Source of the DNA: Pseudomonadota bacterium | Lineage (GTDB): Bacteria; Pseudomonadota; Alphaproteobacteria; Rhizobiales; Hyphomicrobiaceae | Direction: 5' to 3' | Assembly (NCBI GenBank): GCA_023392135.1 | Contig: JAEVZQ010000492.1 | Span: forward strand, 1 to 6,833 | Length of the DNA stretch: 6,833 nucleotides | Shown: one piece after another, positions 1 through 4,986 of the stretch | How the letters are laid out: each line of letters begins with the position of its first letter | Numbering within the stretch: position 1 is the first letter of the stretch | Position numbers and translations under genes: made by a program | Notes under the pieces: model-generated | Told to the model about the DNA's origin: nothing | Databases searched by the model: none | The model's input: the letters and a program-made list of their open reading frames with translations, nothing else

Positions 1-296
1 ATCTGATGCAGCAGGTCGAGCGAATAGGCGCGCATCTCCTCCGAGGCACCGGCGATATTCATGTCGATGTTCGGCATATTGAGCGTAACGACCTTGACGC
101 ATCGGCGCTCGATATGACCGCGCAAACCGCTGCGCTCGGCGGCACTCAGATCGCGCGGCCACAAGTGGCCGGGGAAGATCATCAGCTCGAACTCGCGATA
201 GCCGCGATCGGCGAGTTTGTCGATGAACTGCAGAGCGGTGTGATCGAGCGTATAGGAATAAGAGTTGATCGCGAAATCGGCAGCTCGAGGATTCAT
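1..296 (-). CDS. Xylose isomerase-like TIM-barrel protein (sugar isomerase/epimerase), N-terminal part, truncated by window edge
   Basis: The minus strand is open from an ATG at 296-294 to the window edge, giving 98 residues of an unfinished protein. It begins MNPRAADFAINSYSYTLDHT. The pattern of short beta strands each followed by a helix resembles the first strands of the AP-endonuclease-family-2 / xylose-isomerase-like barrel: 'FAINSYSYT' (residues 8-16), 'REFELMIFPGH' (34-44) and 'VVTLNMPNIDMN' (69-80). Family members isomerise or epimerise sugars, keto-sugars or inositol derivatives in the cytoplasm, usually with a divalent metal whose ligands would lie in the missing part. An in-frame TGA upstream and an AAGG 9 nt before the ATG support the start. 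It lies 61 nt downstream of the SDR gene on the same strand, so the two are probably cotranscribed. The fold is fairly secure; the substrate is unknown. Confidence 0.75.
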   Translation of the reverse strand, partial: MNPRAADFAINSYSYTLDHTALQFIDKLADRGYREFELMIFPGHLWPRDLSAAERSGLRGHIERRCVKVVTLNMPNIDMNIAGASEEMRAYSLDLLHQ

Positions 297-357
297 GCCT
301 GTGCGCCTTTCAATGTTCAGGTCTCAGGTTTGGCGGGGCCCTGTTAAAAAATCGGCA

Positions 358-1245
358 TTACTGCCGCAGTGTCGAGATCATCTCGCGCCAGTTGCTGGTC
401 GGTTGGTAGCTGAGGCGCTCCCTGGCGCGCGTAATGTCGATCACGGATGCGAACGGGTTATTGCGGAAAACCTCGGGACGCCGGATTTCGGGCAGGGTGC
501 CCCAGCGCTCTTTCGCCATTTCCAGTGTCGGCCGCGGATTGAGTCCATCCGCCGCTGAGATCACGAACACCTCGTAGCCCTTGTAGTCGGACTGCAATGC
601 CAGATCGAAGCCTTGCGCCACGTCCTCGGGCGAAACATAGGCCCAGAAATGATAGTTCTGGACGTCGCTCCCGCGTACCTCCAGCTCCGGATACTCGGGC
701 GGAAAGACGATGTGCACCGGCCGGACGACCTGCACCTCGAGCTTGCGCCGGTGGGCGTAGCTTTCGCTGATCACCTCCGTCACCCGCTTGCTGAGCGAGT
801 AGAACTCCGTCGGCCGGACCGGGTGCCCTTCATCGACGGGCAGGTACTTCGGCGGCCAGTCAGGCGGGTTGTACGACAGATCGAAGACCGAATCGCTTGA
901 GGCGACGACGACCCGCTTTACGCCTGCATCCTCAGCCGCCTGCAGGACAGCCCAGGCACCCTGCACGTTCGTGTTGAAGGTCACGTCGGCCGGGGCCGTG
1001 CGCGGGTTGGGAATGGCCGCCAGATGGATGACCGCATCCTGCCCTGCGAAGGCCTCGCGCATCGCGACGTAATCGGTAATGCTGGCCTGGATCTGGCGTA
1101 AGCCGTCAAGGTGTGCGCCGCCGAGCGGCTTCACGTCGAGCACGGTCACGGAGCACTTGCCCCTGAGCCGGTCGACGACATAGGTGCCGAGCCTGCCGGC
1201 TCCGCCCGTTATGATGACGTTCTCGAAGCTCAAGGGCGTCTCCAT
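358..1245 (-). CDS. Extended SDR: NAD-dependent epimerase/dehydratase family oxidoreductase
   Basis: A 295-residue cytoplasmic protein of normal length for an extended short-chain dehydrogenase/reductase. The N-terminal Rossmann motif is TGGAGRLG (13-20, glycines 14, 17 and 20). Asp37 at the end of the second strand (TVLDVKP) is typical of NAD rather than NADP binding. Further landmarks are HLAA (74-77), the active-site serine strand VASSDSVF (114-121) and the catalytic pair Tyr149/Lys153 in YSLSK. The family oxidises, epimerises or dehydrates sugars and sugar nucleotides. In a catabolic, transporter-linked locus a dehydrogenase acting on a free sugar or sugar acid (as uronate dehydrogenases do) is more likely than nucleotide-sugar synthesis, but this is inference. 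It is the first gene of the leftward unit, followed by the TIM-barrel gene. Start caution: GGGAGG touches the ATG with no spacing. A TTG at 1233-1231 (codon 5) has GGAG 6 nt upstream and is an alternative start. Confidence 0.88.
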   Translation of the reverse strand: METPLSFENVIITGGAGRLGTYVVDRLRGKCSVTVLDVKPLGGAHLDGLRQIQASITDYVAMREAFAGQDAVIHLAAIPNPRTAPADVTFNTNVQGAWAVLQAAEDAGVKRVVVASSDSVFDLSYNPPDWPPKYLPVDEGHPVRPTEFYSLSKRVTEVISESYAHRRKLEVQVVRPVHIVFPPEYPELEVRGSDVQNYHFWAYVSPEDVAQGFDLALQSDYKGYEVFVISAADGLNPRPTLEMAKERWGTLPEIRRPEVFRNNPFASVIDITRARERLSYQPTSNWREMISTLRQ

Positions 1246-1276
1246 CCTCCCGCGCTGACGTTGCAGCGCATTGGCA

Positions 1277-1304
1277 AGATTATTTTCACATTGTGCGAAG
1301 TCAA
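1277..1304 (-). promoter_or_regulatory. Candidate promoter of the leftward SDR/TIM-barrel unit
   Basis: On the minus strand, TTGACT (1304-1299) is a 5/6 match to a sigma-70 -35 box. It is followed by a 16-nt spacer and TAATCT (1282-1277), a weak -10. Transcription would start near 1270, about 25 nt before the ATG. The palindrome at 1284-1298 fills almost the whole spacer, so a bound regulator would block polymerase. The weak -10 limits certainty; the shared layout with the rightward promoter is the best support. Confidence 0.4.
1284..1298. promoter_or_regulatory. Candidate operator 1 (15-bp imperfect palindrome), probably for the IclR regulator
   Basis: The sequence TTTCACATTGTGCGA matches the perfect palindrome TTTCACA-N-TGTGAAA at 12 of 14 arm positions. 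It abuts the TTGACT box of the leftward promoter. A second copy with the same arms lies at 1414-1428 on the opposite side of the divergent region, 130 bp away centre to centre. IclR-family proteins often bind short palindromes near their own and neighbouring promoters. Assignment to the IclR gene at 2986-3858 rests on proximity. Confidence 0.5.
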
Positions 1305-1401
1305 CCCACCATCTGAGACACTGATGTTAGCGGCTGGCGCTCATCATCGCCATGCCCTTCCAACGCACATGGCGGGTTGGCAACAAACGAGGACGCCAAG
1401 A

Positions 1402-1420
1402 TGTGAATTGACGTTTCACA
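1402..1420. promoter_or_regulatory. Inverted repeat TGTGAA-N7-TTCACA overlapping the rightward -35 region
   Basis: TGTGAATTGACGTTTCACA has perfect 6-bp inverted arms (1402-1407 and 1415-1420) around a 7-nt centre that contains most of the -35 box TTGACG. The right arm is also the left arm of operator 2, so three related half-sites lie in a row. A similar 19-bp arrangement (TGTGAA-N7-TTGACA) occurs at 3862-3880. This may be an additional or alternative phase of regulator binding. Confidence 0.35.
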
Positions 1421-1435
1421 ATATGAGATCATCAT
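1408..1435 (+). promoter_or_regulatory. Candidate promoter of the rightward aldehyde dehydrogenase-iclR unit
   Basis: TTGACG (1408-1413) is a 5/6 match to the -35 consensus. It is followed by a 16-nt spacer and CATCAT (1430-1435), a 4/6 -10. The predicted transcript would begin near 1442 and have a leader of about 50 nt before the ATG at 1496. The spacer is filled by the palindrome at 1414-1428, the same geometry as the leftward promoter. The match is modest on its own and gains credibility from that mirror symmetry. Confidence 0.4.
1414..1428. promoter_or_regulatory. Candidate operator 2 (15-bp imperfect palindrome)
   Basis: TTTCACAATATGAGA matches TTTCACA-N-TGTGAAA at 12 of 14 arm positions and follows the TTGACG box directly. 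Read outward on their own strands, this copy and the one at 1284-1298 together with their -35 boxes share 16 of 21 positions, including TTGAC, CACAAT and TGA at identical offsets. Occupation would be expected to repress the aldehyde dehydrogenase-iclR transcript, so the regulator would control itself. Confidence 0.5.
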
Positions 1436-1495
1436 GGCGGAAACCGCCGAACGGCGCGCGCCGGGCGATCATCAGATGAAGAAGGGCGAGGCTTC

Positions 1496-2941
1496 ATGAA
1501 AAGGGACAGCGCGTTGCAGTGGGACATCATCGACATTCCGATGCTCATCGGCGGTGAATGGCGTAAAGCCGACGAAACACACGACGTTGTTGACCCTTAT
1601 CGCAACGACATCATCGCCCGCGCCCCGCGGTCCTCGCTTGCCGATCTCGATGCAGCCCTGCAATCGGCTGTCGCGGCGAAGGCCGTTATGGCTGCGATGG
1701 CCGGATACGAGCGGGCAGCCCTGCTCAGGCGCGTCAAGGCACTGTTGCTGGAGCGCGCGGGCGAGATCGCCGAGATCATGGCGCGCGAGACCGGAAAAGC
1801 CATCAAGGACGCCAAGGCCGAGGTCGTCCGTTCCCAGGACACGATCGAGCTGTCGGCGGAAGAAGCGATCCGCATCGCCGGCGAGCAGGTGCCGCTTGAT
1901 GGATCATCGATGGGCGCAGGCAAGATCGCCATGTTGCTGCGCTTTCCCGTCGGCGTGGTCGCGGGGATCACTCCTTTCAACGCGCCATTCAACCTCGCCT
2001 GCCACAAGATCGCCCCGGCTCTGGCGGCCGGCAATGCCATCGTCCTCAAGGCGCCGCCGCAGTCGCCGGCTGTCGCCCACAAGCTCGTCGAGATGTTCGT
2101 CGACGCAGGAACGCCACCCGGGGCGCTCAACGTGCTTTATGGCGATCTTGTCGGACCGGCGCTGGTCCGGGATCCCCGCGTCGATTTCATCACCTTCACC
2201 GGCTCGAGCCGCGTCGGCGCCGAGATCAAGGCGGCATCGGGCCTGCGCCGGGTTGCACTGGAGCTCGGTGGCGATGGTCCGGTCATCGTAGCAGCTGATG
2301 CGTCCATCGAGGAAAGCGCGACGGTCTGCGCGCGTAATTCCATGCGGCTCGCCGGGCAAAGCTGCATTTCGGTGCAGAACGTCTTCGTGCACGAGAGCCT
2401 TCATGACGCCTTTCTCGAGCGCCTGGTCGAGAACGTGAAGCGTCTCAAGGTCGGCGATCCGCTCGACCCGCAGACGGACGTGGGGACGCTCATCGACGAG
2501 GCCGCAGCGATTCGCGTCGAGGCTTGGGTGAAGGAGGCCATCGCACACGGTGCGCGTCTGCTTACGGGGGGCCGGCGGCATGGCGCGCAGATGGAACCCA
2601 CCGTGCTCACCGACGTGAAGCCCGACATGCGCATCGCCTGCGACGAGGTGTTCGGCCCGGTTGTCGGGGTTCGCCGGTTCAGTGATATCAGCGAGGTTTT
2701 TCAGCGTATCAGCGCCAGCCGCTTCGGCCTGCAGTGCGGGATCTTCACGAAGTCTCTTGATCTGGCGATGCGGGCCGTTCGCGAGATCCGTACCGGGGGT
2801 GTCATTCTCAATGGATCCTCGACTTGGCGGACGGATCAGCTCGCGTATGGTGGCGTCAAGGACAGCGGCATCGGACGCGAAGGTCCAAAGTACGCGATCA
2901 GGGACATGACTGAGGAACGGCTCGTCGTGGTCAATCTGTAG
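1496..2941 (+). CDS. NAD(P)-dependent aldehyde dehydrogenase
   Basis: A 481-residue enzyme of the usual ALDH superfamily length that oxidises an aldehyde to a carboxylate in the cytoplasm. All catalytic landmarks are present: oxyanion Asn162 in ITPFNAPFN; cofactor Lys185 in AIVLKAP; the glycine motif FTGSSRVG (234-241); general base Glu256 in ALELGG; nucleophile Cys290 in GQSC; and Glu384 in EVFGP. The C-terminal segment YGGVKDSGIGREG (451-463) is also typical. Two small departures from the commonest motifs are ELGGD rather than ELGGN (Asp260) and LKAPPQ rather than LKP at 184-189. The GQSC context is shared with lactaldehyde-, glyceraldehyde-phosphate- and sulfolactaldehyde-type enzymes, so a short sugar-derived hydroxyaldehyde is plausible, but the substrate cannot be fixed. 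AAGGG 9 nt and GAGG 4 nt before the ATG provide ribosome-binding sequence. It is first in the rightward unit, 44 nt ahead of the preferred iclR start. Confidence 0.93.
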   Translation: MKRDSALQWDIIDIPMLIGGEWRKADETHDVVDPYRNDIIARAPRSSLADLDAALQSAVAAKAVMAAMAGYERAALLRRVKALLLERAGEIAEIMARETGKAIKDAKAEVVRSQDTIELSAEEAIRIAGEQVPLDGSSMGAGKIAMLLRFPVGVVAGITPFNAPFNLACHKIAPALAAGNAIVLKAPPQSPAVAHKLVEMFVDAGTPPGALNVLYGDLVGPALVRDPRVDFITFTGSSRVGAEIKAASGLRRVALELGGDGPVIVAADASIEESATVCARNSMRLAGQSCISVQNVFVHESLHDAFLERLVENVKRLKVGDPLDPQTDVGTLIDEAAAIRVEAWVKEAIAHGARLLTGGRRHGAQMEPTVLTDVKPDMRIACDEVFGPVVGVRRFSDISEVFQRISASRFGLQCGIFTKSLDLAMRAVREIRTGGVILNGSSTWRTDQLAYGGVKDSGIGREGPKYAIRDMTEERLVVVNL

Positions 2942-2946
2942 GTTGT

Positions 2947-2965
2947 TTCGGCAGCGGCAGCCGAA
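2947..2965 (+). other. Small hairpin between aldehyde dehydrogenase and iclR
   Basis: TTCGGC (2947-2952) and GCCGAA (2960-2965) form a perfect 6-bp stem with a 7-nt loop, starting 5 nt after the aldehyde dehydrogenase stop. No T-tract follows, so it is not a standard intrinsic terminator. It ends 9 nt before the iclR Shine-Dalgarno (2975-2980) and could tune the relative expression of the two genes. It may also be a chance repeat in GC-rich DNA. Confidence 0.3.
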
Positions 2966-2974
2966 TGAAGAAGC

Positions 2975-2980
2975 GAGGAG
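2975..2980 (+). promoter_or_regulatory. Shine-Dalgarno site deciding the iclR start
   Basis: GAGGAG lies 5 nt before the ATG at 2986. The ATG at 2965 has no comparable site in front of it and sits on the arm of the hairpin at 2947-2965. This favours 2986 as the true start, making the protein seven residues shorter than the longest open frame. Confidence 0.6.
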
Positions 2981-2985
2981 ATGAC

Positions 2986-3858
2986 ATGGCCAGGGTGCGA
3001 AAGGAGCTCGACGCCATTGGGGGTGGGGTTTCACGGCCTGCAAAGGTCGGCGGGGAGGCCGTCAAGGACCGTGGCGGCGTGCAGTCGATCGAGCGCGCCT
3101 TCGCCATTCTCGAGGAAGTGGCCAGGCACCGCGAAGGCATCAGGCTCGGCGACCTCAGCCGGCGGGTCGGACTTCACAACAGCACCACGTTTCACCTCGT
3201 AAAGACGATGGTGCAACTCGGCTATCTGCGCCAGATCCCTGAGACGAAGTATTATCGGATCGGCCGCCCTCTTTTCACGCTCGCCGCCAGCGCGCTCGAC
3301 GAAACCGAGATGGTTTCGCTGTCGACTCCTATCCTCGAAGATCTGTCGCGGGTAACCGAGGAAAGCAGCCATTTCGCGGTCCGCTCAGGCGACAAGATCG
3401 TCGTGCTCGCGCGTACAGCCGGAACTGGCGCCTTCCAGCTCACCGAGCGCGCCGGCGTCGTCCGGCCAGCTCATTGCACGGCGCTCGGAAAAGTGCTCCT
3501 CGCCTCGCTGCCTCCCGACCAATTCGAAACCTTCCTGAAGCGCCGCCCCCTGCAGGCGTCGACGCCGAAGACCATTACCGATCCCGAGCTCCTCAGGCGC
3601 GAGGTCGAGGAGGCCCGCGCGAACGGCATTGCCTACGATGACGGCGAGTTCAATCCGGAGGTGCGCTGCGTCGCCGTCCCCGTGCGCGATTTCTCAGGCC
3701 AGGTTATCGGCGCCATTGGAATCTCCGGCCCCGTCTGGCGGCTTTCGCTGGCCGCACTGCAGGGCAAAGCACGGCTGGTACGAGAGGGCGCGGCGAGGCT
3801 TTCAGCAGAATTCGGCTACGACACCACCGGTTTACCCAAGCGTGCCGCTCGGGATTGA
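2986..3858 (+). CDS. IclR-family transcriptional regulator
   Basis: A 290-residue DNA-binding protein from the preferred ATG (297 if started at 2965). After a basic, glycine-rich tail of about 30 residues comes the winged helix-turn-helix domain: VQSIERAFAILE (32-43), LGDLSRRVGLHNSTTFHLVKTM (54-75) and the wing with YYRIGRPL (89-96). The effector domain spans about 105-278 and carries family hallmarks: CTALGKVLLA (164-173), GIAYDDGEFNPEVRCVAVPV (214-233) and IGAIGISGP (241-249). IclR proteins are usually dimers or tetramers that sense a small catabolic metabolite through this domain and repress or activate neighbouring operons. Here it follows the aldehyde dehydrogenase closely and precedes the transporter unit. 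The palindromes at 1284-1298 and 1414-1428 are its most likely targets, implying autoregulation. The family is very secure; ligand and direction of control are unknown. Confidence 0.94.
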   Translation: MARVRKELDAIGGGVSRPAKVGGEAVKDRGGVQSIERAFAILEEVARHREGIRLGDLSRRVGLHNSTTFHLVKTMVQLGYLRQIPETKYYRIGRPLFTLAASALDETEMVSLSTPILEDLSRVTEESSHFAVRSGDKIVVLARTAGTGAFQLTERAGVVRPAHCTALGKVLLASLPPDQFETFLKRRPLQASTPKTITDPELLRREVEEARANGIAYDDGEFNPEVRCVAVPVRDFSGQVIGAIGISGPVWRLSLAALQGKARLVREGAARLSAEFGYDTTGLPKRAARD

Positions 3859-3861
3859 TAC

Positions 3862-3880
3862 TGTGAAGTTTATATTGACA
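3862..3880. promoter_or_regulatory. Inverted repeat TGTGAA-N7-TTGACA with embedded -35 box, candidate third operator
   Basis: TGTGAAGTTTATATTGACA begins 4 nt after the iclR stop. Its arms match at 5 of 6 positions and have the same 7-nt spacing as the repeat at 1402-1420. The right arm is also a consensus TTGACA -35 box. It could let the IclR regulator act on the SDR-permease unit. It lacks the TTTCACA-N-TGTGAAA palindrome of the divergent region, so the link is tentative. Confidence 0.3.
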
Positions 3881-3903
3881 GCCGTTTCCGTCTCGGCGAT
3901 TTT
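3875..3903 (+). promoter_or_regulatory. Candidate promoter ahead of the second SDR and permease genes
   Basis: A perfect TTGACA (3875-3880) is followed by a 17-nt spacer and GATTTT (3898-3903), a 3/6 -10. A better -10, TCTAAT at 3904-3909, sits too far away (23 nt). Initiation near 3910 would leave a leader of about 115 nt before 4024. The 165-nt gap here, against tight spacing downstream, makes an independent or additional promoter reasonable. Read-through from the iclR unit is also possible because no terminator is visible. Confidence 0.35.
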
Positions 3904-3921
3904 TCTAATCACGAAACGTGC

Positions 3922-3936
3922 TCCCACATGATGAAA
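3922..3936. promoter_or_regulatory. Weak operator-like palindrome in the leader of the second SDR gene
   Basis: TCCCACATGATGAAA matches TTTCACA-N-TGTGAAA at 10 of 14 arm positions, keeping CACA on the left and TGAAA on the right. It lies just past the predicted start site of the candidate promoter at 3875-3903, where a repressor could act as a roadblock. A match this weak is not improbable by chance in a gap of this size. Confidence 0.2.
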
Positions 3937-4023
3937 TAATGCCGGGAGCGGAGGAAACGGATCGCGCTATCATGGGAAGGGCAAAGCACCTGCCATGTCG
4001 CGCCTTCAGCACGAGACGATTCG

Positions 4024-4986
4024 ATGGCTGTGCTGATTACCGGATCGATGGGGCATGCGGGTTTCGAGCTGGTCCGCCAGGCTGTCGAGCGCGGCAAGGA
4101 CGTGGTCGCGCAGTACCGCGGCACATTCCGCGAGGCTGATGCAGAGGCACTGGGCGGCGCAGTGCGCTGGGTCCGCTGCGATCTGACTGACGAGGTCGCG
4201 CTGAAGAGCCTCGTGAACTCTGCCGATCTAGATGGCTGCATTCACACAGCGGCACTTCCGAACGAGGTCCACTGCCTCCCCGACCCCCTCAATGCGGTGC
4301 GCACCAACACCGGCGCGGTTGCGGCCCTTCTGGACGCTGCACGAAAGCGAAACTGGCGGCGATTCATTTACGTGAGCACCGGTTCTGTTTTTCAGAATGC
4401 CGACGTATCGAAGCCCGTCCTCGAGGACGCCCAGCAGGCGGTCACCAACGTCTACAGCACCACGAAATATTGCGGCGAGTTGCTGACCAGCATGTATCGC
4501 TCGCAGTTCGAGGTATCCGCGGCGACCGTCCGGATATCCTGGGTTTACGGCCCACCGCTGGTTCCGAAGGAGCGCGAAAATCCGCGTGGCCCGATCCCGT
4601 ATTTTCTCAAATGCGCGTTGATGGGAAAAACGGTTCGCGAGCCGAGCGGTGGTGATTTTGCGGCGAGCTTCACTCATGTTTCCGACGTAGCTGGTGGGTT
4701 GCTCGCGGCCTACGAGGCACCCTCCCTCAGCCATGACGCCTATCACCTCGGCTCTGGCGTGAACTACACGACGCACGATGTCGTCCGTGCGATCAGGTCT
4801 GCCGTTCCGGACGCGGAGATAGAGGTTGGCGGCGGTACTGCACCCTGGACGGATCATACCCGCATGCGCGGCCCCCTGGCCGGAGACCGGCTGCTGAACG
4901 ACACGGGATGGCGCCCGCGCCTGAGCCTCGAAGAGGGTATTCGGTCCTTCGCCGAATGGATGCAGGCGCACCCGGAGGTTCTTTAA
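4024..4986 (+). CDS. Extended SDR: second NAD(P)-dependent epimerase/dehydratase family protein
   Basis: A 320-residue extended short-chain dehydrogenase. The Rossmann motif is TGSMGHAG (6-13, glycines 7, 10 and 13). Asp53 in RCDLTD contacts adenine in this family. HTAALPN (74-80), VSTGSVF (117-123) and the catalytic Tyr144/Lys148 of YSTTK follow. WVYGPP (173-178) and the substrate-site segment SFTHVSDVAGGLLAAYEA (215-232) complete the family pattern. Unlike the SDR at 358-1245, the second strand ends VVAQYRG (27-33) with no acidic residue and an Arg32, which points to NADP rather than NAD (inference). It is clearly a different subfamily, not a recent duplicate. The ribosome-binding site is weak and no upstream in-frame ATG exists. 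Its stop TAA overlaps the next ATG by one base, so it is translated with the permeases. It probably acts on the imported sugar or its product; the reaction is unknown. Confidence 0.88.
   Translation: MAVLITGSMGHAGFELVRQAVERGKDVVAQYRGTFREADAEALGGAVRWVRCDLTDEVALKSLVNSADLDGCIHTAALPNEVHCLPDPLNAVRTNTGAVAALLDAARKRNWRRFIYVSTGSVFQNADVSKPVLEDAQQAVTNVYSTTKYCGELLTSMYRSQFEVSAATVRISWVYGPPLVPKERENPRGPIPYFLKCALMGKTVREPSGGDFAASFTHVSDVAGGLLAAYEAPSLSHDAYHLGSGVNYTTHDVVRAIRSAVPDAEIEVGGGTAPWTDHTRMRGPLAGDRLLNDTGWRPRLSLEEGIRSFAEWMQAHPEVL
4974..4978 (+). promoter_or_regulatory. Shine-Dalgarno site deciding the first permease start
   Basis: GGAGG inside the last codons of the SDR gene lies 7 nt before the ATG at 4986. 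The reading frame is open further upstream to an ATG at 4908, but that would overlap the SDR coding region by about 79 nt and add a 26-residue non-membrane tail. The strong site and the TAATG overlap make 4986 the start. Confidence 0.75.

Noticed and set aside
6..347. Plus-strand open frame (113 codons) at the left edge
   Set aside because: The minus strand encodes a plausible TIM-barrel N-terminus with its own start and ribosome-binding sequence. The plus-strand product has no recognisable features.
297..357. Possible terminator between the leftward SDR and TIM-barrel genes (T-run and GGGGCCC)
   Set aside because: In the minus-strand direction the T-run comes before the GC-rich palindrome rather than after it, and the palindrome has no loop, so it does not fit an intrinsic terminator.
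1..1245. Assignment of the SDR/TIM-barrel pair to the D-erythronate pathway (DenD with OtnI)
   Set aside because: The pairing of enzyme types is similar, but the SDR lacks the sequence features I associate with DenD, and no DUF1537 kinase or class II aldolase is in the window.
1360..1399. Short inverted repeats CCAAC/GTTGG (1360-1380) and TTGGC/GCCAA (1377-1399) in the middle of the divergent region
   Set aside because: The arms are only 5 bp with long centres, they share an overlapping arm, and there is no second copy nearby. Such repeats are expected by chance.
1904..3043. Long minus-strand open frame (379 codons) opposite the aldehyde dehydrogenase
   Set aside because: It is antisense to a complete enzyme with all catalytic motifs. 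Its translation is rich in Arg, His, Asp and Ala and has no recognisable domain, as expected for a shadow frame in GC-rich DNA.
3939..4139. Possible small protein upstream of the second SDR (ATG at 3939), preceded by a three-codon frame at 3928-3939
   Set aside because: It runs out of frame into the SDR gene, its translation is Arg/Cys/Gly-rich without a domain, and no Shine-Dalgarno is properly spaced before its ATG codons.
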